A DNA stretch of 64,000 nt, taken from the NCBI RefSeq assembly GCF_046297895.1, contig NZ_JBKBHC010000007.1, positions 218,828-282,827 on the forward strand, read 5' to 3'. Below the pieces are notes generated by a model. The model saw nothing but the letters and a program-made list of their open reading frames with translations. It ran no database searches and was not told the origin of the DNA. Each line of letters starts with the position of its first letter. Within the stretch, counting starts at the first letter, position 1. Positions 42,541 to 51,246 of the stretch are shown here, one piece after another. Origin of the DNA: Ferrovibrio sp046297895. Its GTDB lineage: Bacteria; Pseudomonadota; Alphaproteobacteria; Ferrovibrionales; Ferrovibrionaceae. A program made the position numbers and the translations under genes.

Positions 42541-44274
42541 TCAAGCTAAACCGGCCCGCCCGGTCTTGCCGTTGCCCAGCACCTGGCGCGTTGTGGTGTC
42601 GGCGCGCTCGTCGGCGCGCAGGCGCGTGGCGGCCAGTTCGCCGGCCTGTTCCAGGATCGGATAGGCCACAGCGGTGAGGTGGCTGTTGATCCGCTTCAGG
42701 TCGCGGATGATGTCGAGATGGATCGAGCTGGTCTCGATGCTCTCAGTGCGGCCATCGCGGATGCGCTGGTAATGGCTCTCGGCGGCCTGCTGCTCGGCGG
42801 CGCGCAGGTCGGCCTTTTCCTGCAGCAGTTGGCGCGCCAGCTTCACGTCGCCCGACATGAACAGGTTGCAGGCCATCTGCAGGTTGGCGGCCACGCGATG
42901 GTGGAAGCCGGTCAGTTCGGCCAGGCCCTCCTTGCTGAAGGCCAGCTTGTTCCTGATCTTCTTCTGCGCCAGCTCCATCAGGTTCTTATCGATGATGTCG
43001 CCGATATGCTCCAGATTGGTCGTGAAGGTGAGCACGTCGACATAGCGCCGGCTTTCCGTCTCATCCAGGCCGTGCTTGCTGATCTCGGTGAGATACAGCT
43101 TGATCGCCTCGTGCAGGCCGTCCACCGTATCGTCGGCCTGTTCCACGGCCTTGGCCAGCTTGGCATCGTCGCGGCTGAACACCGTCATGGTATCGTCCAG
43201 CATGCGCGCCACCGAATCGCTCAGCCGCAATGTCTCGCGGGCGGCGGCGGCCAGCGCCACACTGGGCGTTTCCAGCGCCGACTTATCCAGATAGCGCGGT
43301 TTGGCCGCATTCTCGGCGGCCGGCGGATCGGGCAGCAGGCGCCGCGCCAGCTTTTCCAGCGGCGTGACGAGCGGCAGGAAAACCAGCGCCAGCGCCAGGT
43401 TGAAAGCGGTGTGGGCATTCACCGTCAGACGCACCGCGTCGCCGCTCAGATAACCCAGCCAGTGCGGCAGCTGCGCCAGGAAGGGCAGTACGGCCAGCGT
43501 GGCGATCACGCGGGCGATCAGGTTGGCGAGCTGGGCGCGGCGCGCGGCCGGCGGCTGCCCCGAGCTGGCCACCAGCGGCGAGATCGCGGTGCCCAGGTTG
43601 GCGCCCACCACCAGCGCGATGGCCAGCGTGGCATCCACCGTGCCGGCCTTGGCCAGCGAGGCCGCCAGCAGCACGGTGGCGAGGCTGGCATGGGACAGCC
43701 AGGTGAGCAGGGCGAAGATCAGCACGCCCAGCAGCGGCTCGCGTTCCAGCGGCTGCAGCACGATTGTGAGCCCCGGCGCATCGCGCATCGGCGTGGAGGC
43801 GGCCGTGATCATGTCCAGCGACAGCAGGATGAGGCCAAGGCCGATCAGCAGGCGGCCGACATGGCGCGGCATGCCGCTTTCGGAGGCGAAGAATCCGATC
43901 ACGCCGAGGATGATGGCGAGCGCGCCGAGCCAGTGCAGGTCGAGCGAGAGATACTGCGCGGTGATCGAGGTGCCGATGCCCGCGCCGAGCAGCACGGCGA
44001 TCGCCGCGCCGCCGACGATCAGGCCGCGGCCGGCAAAGGACGACACGATCATCGCCGTTGCCGTGCTGGATTGCAGCAGGGCGGTGACGCCGATGCCGGC
44101 GAGGAAAGCGGAGACCCGGTTGCGCAGCGCGCCGCTCATGTAGCGCCGCAACTGGGCGCCGAAGGCGCGCGTCATGCCGGTGCGCACCATGCGCACGCCC
44201 CAGAGCAGCAGCGCGATGCCGGCGGCCAGGTTGAGCAGAAGTTCGGTCGCGCCGGGATTTGCACTCATCATCAT
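42541..44274 (-). CDS. Na/Pi cotransporter family protein with PhoU-like domain
   Basis: The 577-residue protein has two inverted NptA-type membrane repeats with the signature GVTALLQSSTATAMIVSSFA and its second-half counterpart VVGANLGTAISPLVASSGQP (residues ~55-290), then a cytoplasmic PhoU-like helical domain (ETLRLSDSVARMLDDTMTVF onward). It moves phosphate with Na+, as import or as overflow export (YjbB-like). A Pho box lies ~130 bp upstream. GGGGG precedes the cluster of ATG codons. Confidence 0.93.
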   Translation of the reverse strand: MMMSANPGATELLLNLAAGIALLLWGVRMVRTGMTRAFGAQLRRYMSGALRNRVSAFLAGIGVTALLQSSTATAMIVSSFAGRGLIVGGAAIAVLLGAGIGTSITAQYLSLDLHWLGALAIILGVIGFFASESGMPRHVGRLLIGLGLILLSLDMITAASTPMRDAPGLTIVLQPLEREPLLGVLIFALLTWLSHASLATVLLAASLAKAGTVDATLAIALVVGANLGTAISPLVASSGQPPAARRAQLANLIARVIATLAVLPFLAQLPHWLGYLSGDAVRLTVNAHTAFNLALALVFLPLVTPLEKLARRLLPDPPAAENAAKPRYLDKSALETPSVALAAAARETLRLSDSVARMLDDTMTVFSRDDAKLAKAVEQADDTVDGLHEAIKLYLTEISKHGLDETESRRYVDVLTFTTNLEHIGDIIDKNLMELAQKKIRNKLAFSKEGLAELTGFHHRVAANLQMACNLFMSGDVKLARQLLQEKADLRAAEQQAAESHYQRIRDGRTESIETSSIHLDIIRDLKRINSHLTAVAYPILEQAGELAATRLRADERADTTTRQVLGNGKTGRAGLA

Positions 44275-44401
44275 CGCGTTGCCCCCTACCCGCGGCGCGA
44301 CATCAAAGCGGGGGGCCGGCCCTCGCCGCTGGCGCCGTCAGGGTCAGGATCAGGATCGCGGAAAACAGCCATTTATTCTAAATCCAGTCGGGCAGGGGTG
44401 T

Positions 44402-44434
44402 GATTGTTACAGAATCATTACACCTATATGACAG
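44402..44434 (-). promoter_or_regulatory. Pho box: three 11-bp direct repeats
   Basis: On the minus strand CTGTCATATAG, GTGTAATGATT and CTGTAACAATC follow each other with 11-bp spacing. The first seven bases match the PhoB half-site CTGTCAT exactly. It lies ~130 bp upstream of the Na/Pi cotransporter gene, so phosphate starvation control by PhoB is likely. Confidence 0.75.
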
Positions 44435-44559
44435 CGGCTCCAAGCCTTTTTGCCGAGGCGCGGGTGTCTGTGTGAGAGGGCCGTATGCGCGCCGTCGGCG
44501 CTTCATTGCCGCCGAGCACCGCGAGCGTCTTTGAGCGCCGACTTCCGGCGCATGCAGCG

Positions 44560-45234
44560 TCAGCGGGACATCATGCCCTTATGTTCCAGCCGGCTCAGCC
44601 AGCGGACCAGCGGCCAAAGCAGGGCCAGGTAGATCAGGGCAGCCAGGACAACCGGCGAAGGATTATACAGCAGCGACTGTGCATCGCGGGCGACGCGCAG
44701 CAGTTCGGGCAAGGCGACCACGCTGGCCAGCGTGGTGAGCTTGACCACCTCGATGCTGTTGCCGATCAGATCGGGCAGCACGTTGCGCGTCGCCTGCGGC
44801 ACGATCACCCAGGTCAGCGCTCCCAGGCGCGTCAGGCCGGTGGAGCGTGCCGCTTCCATCTGGCCTTGCGGCACGGCCATCAGGCCGGCGCGGAAGATCT
44901 CGCCGTAATAGCTGGCATTGTTGAGCAGGAAGCCGAGCGCCACCGCCAGCAGCTTGGGCATGTCGATGCCAAGGAACGGAAAACCGAAATAAATGAAGAT
45001 CAGCAGCACCAGGGGCGGCAGCGCGCGAAAGACATCGACATAGATCGCAACCAGCACCCGCACCAGGCGGCTTTCCGTCTGGGTGGCGGCCAGCGCCACG
45101 AAAAGGCCGCCGACCAGGCCAAGTGGTATCACCAGCAGCGACAGGCCGATGGTGGTGAGTAGGCCCTGCAGCAGGAAGGGCAGCACCTGCTGGAAGACGT
45201 CGATGTTGAAGAAGTTGCGCAGCAAGGCGTCCAT
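44560..45234 (-). CDS. Amino-acid ABC transporter permease 2 (HisM-type)
   Basis: The 224-residue polar-amino-acid permease (HEQRo/3.A.1.3 type) has about five helices, with the EAA loop in EIFRAGLMAVPQGQMEAARS and LIGNSIEVVKLTTLASVVAL. It is the last gene of the six-gene hydantoin operon and begins 1 bp after permease 1. The two permeases form the heterodimeric channel. Confidence 0.93.
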   Translation of the reverse strand: MDALLRNFFNIDVFQQVLPFLLQGLLTTIGLSLLVIPLGLVGGLFVALAATQTESRLVRVLVAIYVDVFRALPPLVLLIFIYFGFPFLGIDMPKLLAVALGFLLNNASYYGEIFRAGLMAVPQGQMEAARSTGLTRLGALTWVIVPQATRNVLPDLIGNSIEVVKLTTLASVVALPELLRVARDAQSLLYNPSPVVLAALIYLALLWPLVRWLSRLEHKGMMSR

Positions 45235-45235
45235 G

Positions 45236-45919
45236 TCACACCCGCCACTGCCAGCCGCGTTCCAGGCGCCGCGACGCCAGGATCACGGGGATGAAAATCA
45301 CCAGATAGGCCGCCGCCGCCATGGTCAGGGGCGTCGGGTTGCCGGCGTTGCTGGTGGCGGAATGGGCATTGTTCAGCACTTCGCTCAGCGCCACCACGGA
45401 ACCAAGCGCGACATTCTTGCTGATGGCGATCACGCGGTTGGTCAGCGGCGGCACGGCGATGCGGAAAGCCTGCGGCAGGATCACCGAGGTCATGGTCTGC
45501 CACCAGGTCAGGCCGGTGGAACGCGCGGCTTCCGACTGGCCGCGCGGCAGGCTGATCATGCCGCCCCAGATGCATTCCTCGGCATAGGCCGCCAGCACCA
45601 GCGAAAGCGACAGCCAGGTGGCGGTCAGCGCCGACATCGACAGGCCGATCAGCGGAAAGGCGAAGAACAGGATGATGATGACCACCAGCGGCGGCAGGGC
45701 GCGCATGATGTCAACGAAGGCTATGATCGGCAGCGAAAGCCACGGCTGCTGCAGGGCGCGCAGGATAGCAAGTGCAAGCCCGAGCGCCAGTCCGGTCAGT
45801 GTGACCAGTATGCCGACGCCGGCCGTAACGCCCATGCCGGCAACGATGTCGGGCCAGTAGCGCGCCGCCACCTCGGCATTGAAGAAGGTGTGCAGAAAGC
45901 GGTCGAGGCCGTCCATCAC
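45236..45919 (-). CDS. Amino-acid ABC transporter permease 1 (HisQ-type)
   Basis: The 227-residue permease of the same family has ECIWGGMISLPRGQSEAARS as its EAA loop and VIAISKNVALGSVVALSEVL near the C-terminus. Its ATG overlaps the stop of the ATPase gene by 4 bp. It pairs with the permease encoded next. Confidence 0.93.
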   Translation of the reverse strand: MMDGLDRFLHTFFNAEVAARYWPDIVAGMGVTAGVGILVTLTGLALGLALAILRALQQPWLSLPIIAFVDIMRALPPLVVIIILFFAFPLIGLSMSALTATWLSLSLVLAAYAEECIWGGMISLPRGQSEAARSTGLTWWQTMTSVILPQAFRIAVPPLTNRVIAISKNVALGSVVALSEVLNNAHSATSNAGNPTPLTMAAAAYLVIFIPVILASRRLERGWQWRV

Positions 45920-46665
45920 TGATGGCCGTTCGTATAGCGTGCCAGGAAGGCCTTGGTCCGCTCGTGTTTCGGCGCGCCGAACACCTCGGCCGGTGTGCCC
46001 TGCTCGACGATCACCCCGCCATCCATGAAGATGATGCGGTCGGCGGCGGCGCGGGCGAAGCCCATCTCATGGGTCACCACCAGCATGGTCATGCCGTTCT
46101 CGCGCAAGCCGCGCATCACCTTCAGAACCTCACCCACCGTTTCGGGGTCGAGTGCGCTGGTCGGCTCGTCGAACAGGATGATCTTGGGCTGCAGCACGAT
46201 GGCGCGCGCGATGCCGACGCGCTGCTGCTGGCCGCCGGACAGCTGGCCCGGATGGACCTGCGCCTTGTCGGCCAGGCCGACGCGCTCGAGCGCGGCCATA
46301 CCGAGCCTGTCGGCCTCGGCCCGCGACTTGCCCTGCACCTTGCGCAGGGCGAGCGTCACGTTGCCCAGCGCGGTGAGGTGCGGGTACAGATTGAACTGCT
46401 GGAAAACCATGCCGATATGCTGCCGCACGGCATTGATGTCCACGTCGGGCCGGCTGATATCGGTTTCGCCGACCATGACCTGGCCGGCCTGGAAACTCTC
46501 CAGCCGGTTGCAGCAGCGCAGCATGCTGCTCTTGCCCGAACCGGACGGGCCGATGACGCATACCATCTCGCCGGGAAAGACCCGCAGGTCGATCCCGCGC
46601 AGGACATCAAGGGAGCCGTAGGCCTTGCGCAGGCCTACGAGCTCCAGGATCGGTGATGTACTCAT
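45916..46665 (-). CDS. Amino-acid ABC transporter ATP-binding protein (GlnQ-type)
   Basis: The 249-residue ATPase has Walker A GPSGSGKSS, Q-loop GMVFQQFNLYPHLT, signature LSGGQQQRVGIARAI, Walker B IILFDEPTSALDPE and switch VVTHEMGFARAAA. These are the hallmarks of polar-amino-acid importers. It drives the two permeases encoded next; the substrate-binding protein is encoded just before it. Confidence 0.95.
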   Translation of the reverse strand: MSTSPILELVGLRKAYGSLDVLRGIDLRVFPGEMVCVIGPSGSGKSSMLRCCNRLESFQAGQVMVGETDISRPDVDINAVRQHIGMVFQQFNLYPHLTALGNVTLALRKVQGKSRAEADRLGMAALERVGLADKAQVHPGQLSGGQQQRVGIARAIVLQPKIILFDEPTSALDPETVGEVLKVMRGLRENGMTMLVVTHEMGFARAAADRIIFMDGGVIVEQGTPAEVFGAPKHERTKAFLARYTNGHQ

Positions 46666-46702
46666 ATTGACAATCGCAGAAACACCTTTTGCTCAGAAAC
46701 GC

Positions 46703-47548
46703 TCACGAGCATTTCAGGGTAACCGGCGTCGGATCGTAGCCTTCCATGTTCGGCACGCCATGGCCCGGCGCGATCACCACGGCCGCGGCATCCGGACCAG
46801 GCTTGAAGCCGAACCACTTCTCGGCGATCTTGGCCACGAAGCCGTCCTTCTTCATGCATTTCAGGGCCATCGAAGCGGCATCGCGGCCCGCCTTGTCGTC
46901 GCCGCGGAAGGCCAGCGCCCAGACCAGCCCGGTCGTGATGGTATAGCTGGTCTTCACTTCCGGGTTCTGCTTTGCCGCCCAGGCCGAGACGGTGTTGCCG
47001 CCCAGATTGGCGTCGGCGCGGCCGGCCTGCACTGCCTGAATGGCGTCGGAGTTGCTGCCATAGACATCGTACTTGAAGCCGTACTTCTCGGCATTGTCGC
47101 GCGCCCAAGTCTCATAGGCCGAGCCCTTGTTGACGGCGATGGTCTTCCCCTTAAGGTCGCTCAGCGCCTTGATGCCCGGGGCCGACTTCTTTTCCACGAA
47201 GGTGAAGTCGGTGTTGAGATAGCCTTCGGTAAACAGCAGCGCCTTGGCGCGTTCCGGTGTCACCGTCACCGGTGCCAGGACGAAATCGTACTTCTTGGCA
47301 TTCAGGCCGGGAATGAGGCCGGAGAATTCGGTGCCCTCGACCTCCAGCTTCTTGCCCATGCGCTTGGCCAGTTCTTCGCCCAGTTCGATGTTGAAGCCCT
47401 GCAGGCCGCCGCCCAGCTTGACCATGGCATGGGGTGCGAAGGTGGCGTCCACGCCGGTCTTCAGCGCCTGGGCCATGGCCGGCATGCCCGTGGTCAGGAC
47501 CAGTGCGCCGAGCGCTGCGAGCCCGAGTTTCGTTTTGAATGACGTCAT
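46703..47548 (-). CDS. Amino-acid/hydantoin ABC transporter substrate-binding protein
   Basis: The 281-residue periplasmic binding protein (SBP_bac_3 type) has a signal peptide ending near PAMAQALK. Domain features are LGGGLQGFNIELGEELAKRM, ALSDLKGKTIAVNKGSAYE and QAVQAGRADANLGGNTVSAW. Its place in the hydantoinase-carbamoylase operon suggests it binds hydantoins, ureido acids or the D-amino acids made from them. GGGGG lies before the ATG at 47548. Confidence 0.92.
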   Translation of the reverse strand: MTSFKTKLGLAALGALVLTTGMPAMAQALKTGVDATFAPHAMVKLGGGLQGFNIELGEELAKRMGKKLEVEGTEFSGLIPGLNAKKYDFVLAPVTVTPERAKALLFTEGYLNTDFTFVEKKSAPGIKALSDLKGKTIAVNKGSAYETWARDNAEKYGFKYDVYGSNSDAIQAVQAGRADANLGGNTVSAWAAKQNPEVKTSYTITTGLVWALAFRGDDKAGRDAASMALKCMKKDGFVAKIAEKWFGFKPGPDAAAVVIAPGHGVPNMEGYDPTPVTLKCS

Positions 47549-47594
47549 GATTACCCCCTCTGTTGGATCGATGGTTGCAAAGCGGAAAGATGGG

Positions 47595-48545
47595 TCAGTC
47601 CGGCGGCATGCCAAGCGGCGCGCCGGCGCCGGTGCGTTCGACGATGAGTCGGTAATGCTCCGGCCGGCGATGCTTGGCGAAGTTGAAGACATGCTCGCGG
47701 AAGGTCTCGCCCAGGGCCAGATCGGCATTGGTGAAGATCAGTTCGTCTTCCTCGCTCTGCGCCTGGGCGGTGATCTCGCCGGTCGGCGCCACGATGGCCG
47801 AGCCGCCGATCATGTGAAACCCGTCCTCCTTGCCGCATTTCGCCGCCGCCGCCACCCAGATACCGTTCTGGTAGGCATTGCCCTGCAGGGACAGCAGGTG
47901 GTGGAACATGCGCAAATGCGTCGGTTCGTTCCAGTGGATGTTCAGGCTTGGCGTGTTGTAGCCCAGCGCCACGATCTCGGCGCTCTGCAGGCCCATCACG
48001 CGATAGGTCTCGGCCCAGCGGCGGTCGTTGCAGATACACATGCCGATGCGGGCGCCAAGCGCTTCCCAGACCCTGAAGCCCTCATTGCCGACCTCGAAGA
48101 ATTTCTTTTCCAGGTGCTGGAACGGCGCGGTTTCAATGTGATGCGAATGGCCGGGCAGGTGAATCTTGCGATAGCGGCCGACGATCTTCGCCTTCTCATC
48201 GGTCAGGATCGCGGTGTTGAAGCGGCGTCCGTCCGGCGTCAGCTCGGCATAGCCAAGATAGAAGCCGATCCCGTATTCGGCGGCGAGATCGAACAGCGGC
48301 CGCGTCTCCGGCCCCGGCATGCTGCGCTCAAAGAAGCGCTCGATGGCTTCCTCCTCGCTCATCCAGTAGCGCGGAAAGAAGGTGGTCAGCGCGAGCTCGG
48401 GGAAGACGACGAATTTCGCGCCGCGGCCCTTGGCCTCGCGCAGCAGTTCGATCAGTCGTTTGACGACGGCGGCACGGGTGTCGGCCAGGTGGATTGGGCC
48501 AAGCTGGGCAACGGCAATGCCATAGGGGCGTTTCAGCGTGCTCAT
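47595..48545 (-). CDS. N-carbamoyl-D-amino-acid hydrolase (nitrilase superfamily)
   Basis: The 316-residue enzyme has the nitrilase triad: Glu in VVFPELALTTFFPRY (~49), Lys in YRKIHLPGHSHHIE (~128) and Cys in GMCICNDRRWAETYRVMGLQ (~173), with surrounding sequence characteristic of D-carbamoylases. It hydrolyses N-carbamoyl-D-amino acids to D-amino acid, CO2 and ammonia. The upstream gene encodes the hydantoinase that makes its substrate, 2 bp away. Confidence 0.92.
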   Translation of the reverse strand: MSTLKRPYGIAVAQLGPIHLADTRAAVVKRLIELLREAKGRGAKFVVFPELALTTFFPRYWMSEEEAIERFFERSMPGPETRPLFDLAAEYGIGFYLGYAELTPDGRRFNTAILTDEKAKIVGRYRKIHLPGHSHHIETAPFQHLEKKFFEVGNEGFRVWEALGARIGMCICNDRRWAETYRVMGLQSAEIVALGYNTPSLNIHWNEPTHLRMFHHLLSLQGNAYQNGIWVAAAAKCGKEDGFHMIGGSAIVAPTGEITAQAQSEEDELIFTNADLALGETFREHVFNFAKHRRPEHYRLIVERTGAGAPLGMPPD

Positions 48546-48547
48546 CT

Positions 48548-50017
48548 TCAGCCCCCCATGCCGACCAGGCCACGCAGCATCTGGCGGGCCACGGCGGCCG
48601 AGATGCCGGTGGGATTGGCCAGCATGTCGGAGGCCTTGCGCTTGAGGAATTGTCCCGAGCCGCGCGCCACCTTCAATTCGTTGTTCTCGACCACGATGCG
48701 GCCGCGGTTGATCACGACCTCCGGCCAGCCTTTCAGCTTGCGGCCCTCATAGGGGGTATAGCCGACATTGTCGTGCAGCATGGAGGCCGTGATGGTGACC
48801 TCGCGTTCGGCATTCCAGATGCCCAGATCGGCATCGGCGCCAACGGCGATCGTGCCCTTGCGGCCGGACAGGCCATACATCTCGGCATGGTTGGTGGCGG
48901 TCAGCGCCACGAATTCCCGGATGCTGATGCGGCCGGCCATCACGCCCTCGGAAAACAGCAGCGGCAGGCGCAGTTCCAGGCCCGGCACGCCGTTGGCCAT
49001 TTCCTTGAAGGTCGTGGCATCGCCCTTGGGCAGCTTGCCGCTCTTGTCGAAGCGGTAGGGCGCGTGGTCGGAGGAATAGGTATAAAGCGTGCCGTCCTTC
49101 ATGCCGGCCCAGACCGCTTCCTGCGATTCCTTGTCGCGCGGCGGCGGCGAGCAGCAGAACATCGCGCCCTGCAGGCCGTCGCGATCCAGGTCTTCCTGGG
49201 TGAGGAACAGGTATTGCGGGCAGGTTTCGGCATAGACGGCGGCGCCGCGCTGCTTGGCGCGACGGATGGTGTGGATCGCCTCCTGTCCCGACACGTGCAC
49301 GATCAGCAGCGGCACGCCCAGCAGGCGCGACAGCGCGATGGCACGGTTGGTTGCCTCGCTCTCGGCAATCGGATCGTGCGCCACGGCGTGGTATTTCGGC
49401 GCGGTATGGCCCTGTTCCAGCAGGCGGTGAGCCAGCCAGCGGATCATGTCGTGGTTTTCCGCATGCACCATCACCAGCGCTTGTTCGCGCGCCGCCACGC
49501 TCAGCACGTCGAGCAGCTGGTGATCGTCCAGCTTCAGCTTGTCGTAGGTCATGTAGACCTTGAGCGAGGTGATGCCGTCGCGGATCGCCTTGGGCAGATC
49601 GGTCTGCAGCGCGGTATCGTCCGGGTTGGCGAGGATCAGGTGAAAGCCGTAATCGATTACCGCCTTCTCGGCGGCACGTTTGCTGTAATCCGCCACCACG
49701 GCCGGAATCTGCATGTCGCGATGCTGGGCCGCGAAGGGAATGATCGTGGTGGTGCCGCCGAAGGCGGCCGAAACCGTGGCGGAATAGAAGTCGTCGGCGC
49801 ACATCACGCCCATGCCCGATAGCTGCTCGACATGGCAGTGGCTGTCGATGCCGCCTGGCAGCACCCAGCGGCCGGCCGCGTCGATCTCGCGCTTTGCCGG
49901 CCCGCAACCCCGGCCGATGGCGGCAATCACGCCGTCGCGGACGGCAATATCGGCTTCGAACACGTCGCTTGCGGTGGCGATGCGGCCGTTGCGCACCACC
50001 AGGTCAAAATCGCTCAT
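48548..50017 (-). CDS. Dihydropyrimidinase / D-hydantoinase
   Basis: The 489-residue cyclic amidohydrolase has the metal-binding GGIDSHCHVEQ near residue 60, the carboxylated-lysine region GITSLKVYMTYDKLKLDD near 150, HVSGQEAIHTIRRAKQRGA and SDHAPY near 320. It opens hydantoins or dihydropyrimidines to N-carbamoyl amino acids in the cytoplasm. It is the first gene of the minus-strand operon (hydantoinase, carbamoylase, importer), with an operator-like dyad ~90 bp upstream of its start. Confidence 0.94.
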   Translation of the reverse strand: MSDFDLVVRNGRIATASDVFEADIAVRDGVIAAIGRGCGPAKREIDAAGRWVLPGGIDSHCHVEQLSGMGVMCADDFYSATVSAAFGGTTTIIPFAAQHRDMQIPAVVADYSKRAAEKAVIDYGFHLILANPDDTALQTDLPKAIRDGITSLKVYMTYDKLKLDDHQLLDVLSVAAREQALVMVHAENHDMIRWLAHRLLEQGHTAPKYHAVAHDPIAESEATNRAIALSRLLGVPLLIVHVSGQEAIHTIRRAKQRGAAVYAETCPQYLFLTQEDLDRDGLQGAMFCCSPPPRDKESQEAVWAGMKDGTLYTYSSDHAPYRFDKSGKLPKGDATTFKEMANGVPGLELRLPLLFSEGVMAGRISIREFVALTATNHAEMYGLSGRKGTIAVGADADLGIWNAEREVTITASMLHDNVGYTPYEGRKLKGWPEVVINRGRIVVENNELKVARGSGQFLKRKASDMLANPTGISAAVARQMLRGLVGMGG

Positions 50018-50105
50018 TGCGCCCCACTCGGATGCTGGTCAGACACAGCGCTTCGGAAAAAATTCTCGCAATGCAGCACCAGAATGTCGCATGCCGGTTT
50101 GTCAT

Positions 50106-50132
50106 CCGCCCTTAACACGATGTTAAGGGCGG
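50106..50132. promoter_or_regulatory. Operator-like dyad CCGCCCTTAACA-CGA-TGTTAAGGGCGG
   Basis: The inverted repeat has perfect 12-bp arms and a 3-bp centre in the promoter region of the hydantoinase operon. The core contains the T-N11-A pattern of LysR-type sites. A closely similar dyad is at 51143-51163 on the other side of the lysR gene. Confidence 0.75.
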
Positions 50133-50147
50133 GAACGGCCGGGCCGA

Positions 50148-51083
50148 TCAGTGCCGCAGAGAGCCCTCGCGCATGTCTTCCTGCAGGGAAAAGCCGTTGG
50201 CAGCCATCAGCTTGCGAAGAATCTTCACGAAGGACTGGGCAAGCTGCGACATCGGCTCAAAGCGCAGGAAAGCCAGATTGGCCATCATCACCGGCGCATC
50301 CATGACGGGACGCGCCACCAGATGGCCGTTCGGCCAGTTATGCAGGGAAAATTCGTCGATCAGCGCCACGCCGGCACCGGCCTGCACCAGGGCGCAGGCG
50401 CTCTGCGGGGAACCGACCTCGATGGTGGTCCTCAGCGGCAGGCCGGCACGCTCGTACATCTGCGTCACCATGCGGCCATAAGGCGTGTCGCGGTCATAGG
50501 CGACCAGCGGGTAATCGGCCAGGTCGGCCAGGGTCAGCATGGCCTTCTGCGTCAGCGGATGATCCTCCGGGCAGACGCAGCAGACCGGGCTCTGGCCCAG
50601 CGGCTTGGTCTCCAGATTCGGATGGTCGATCGGCGTGCTGATCACGCCGATATCGGCCTGGTGGTTGAGCAGCCGATCCTGCAGCGGCGCATAATTGAGG
50701 AAATTGAAGGTCACCTTGGCATCGGTGTACTGGCTGCAGAGTCGGGCAATTGCCTGTGGAATCAGCACATGGCCGATACTTGGGCTGGATACCACATGCA
50801 GCACGCCCTGGCGCCGTTCGGCCAGCGAATGTGCCACCTCATTCACGCGCTGCACGCCGAGGTAGACATGATCCACTTCGCGGAACAGGCGTTTCGCCTC
50901 GGGGGTTGCATAAAGCCGGCCCTTGATGCGCTCGAACAGCGGAAAGCCGACCCGCGTCTCGGTATAGGACAGCAGCCGGCTGACGGCGGGCTGCGAAACA
51001 TGCAGCACCTTCGATGCGCCGCTGATCGAGCCGGTGCTCATGACGGCGCGGAAAACTTCGATTTGTCTGAGATTCAAGGACAT
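50148..51083 (-). CDS. LysR-type transcriptional regulator of the hydantoin region
   Basis: The 311-residue regulator has an N-terminal HTH (residues 1-60: NLRQIEVFRAVMSTGSISGA, then LHVSQPAVSRLLSYTE) and a LysR substrate-binding domain (GVLHVVSSPSIGHVLIPQAI; GAGVALIDEFS). GGAGG precedes ATG 51083. It lies between the hydantoinase operon and the divergent racemase operon, and the same dyad occurs in both flanking promoter regions. It is therefore the likely regulator of both and of itself; the inducer is probably a hydantoin or ureido compound. Confidence 0.93.
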   Translation of the reverse strand: MSLNLRQIEVFRAVMSTGSISGASKVLHVSQPAVSRLLSYTETRVGFPLFERIKGRLYATPEAKRLFREVDHVYLGVQRVNEVAHSLAERRQGVLHVVSSPSIGHVLIPQAIARLCSQYTDAKVTFNFLNYAPLQDRLLNHQADIGVISTPIDHPNLETKPLGQSPVCCVCPEDHPLTQKAMLTLADLADYPLVAYDRDTPYGRMVTQMYERAGLPLRTTIEVGSPQSACALVQAGAGVALIDEFSLHNWPNGHLVARPVMDAPVMMANLAFLRFEPMSQLAQSFVKILRKLMAANGFSLQEDMREGSLRH

Positions 51084-51142
51084 GCGGGCCTCCCATGTGC
51101 CGTTTCTTATGGTCATCGCATGATGCACCGAAAAGCGGCCAT

Positions 51143-51163
51143 CCCATAACATCGCGTTAAGGG
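51143..51163. promoter_or_regulatory. Operator-like dyad CCCATAACA-TCG-CGTTAAGGG
   Basis: It matches the core of the 50106-50132 dyad at both half-sites (CCC(T/A)TAACA and (T/C)GTTAAGGG) with the same 3-bp spacing. It lies between the divergent lysR and racemase genes, 60 bp from the lysR start and 84 bp from the racemase start. Confidence 0.7.
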
Positions 51164-51246
51164 CGCAAGACAAATAAGCAAGGAGCATGCCACTCACAGC
51201 AAGCGCGGACTCGCATAGACTGGCGGCGACTTCTGGAGGTCGCGCC

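Noticed and set aside
42679..44403. Open frame of ~574 codons antisense to the Na/Pi cotransporter
   Set aside because: Same reason: low-complexity product and a complete gene on the other strand.
44435..44559. Search for a terminator after the hydantoin-region importer operon
   Set aside because: No stem followed by a T-run is visible; the operon may end by Rho.
50106..50132. Dyad considered as terminator of lysR
   Set aside because: No T-run follows on the minus strand, and the same core is repeated at 51143-51163 in a promoter region, which fits an operator.
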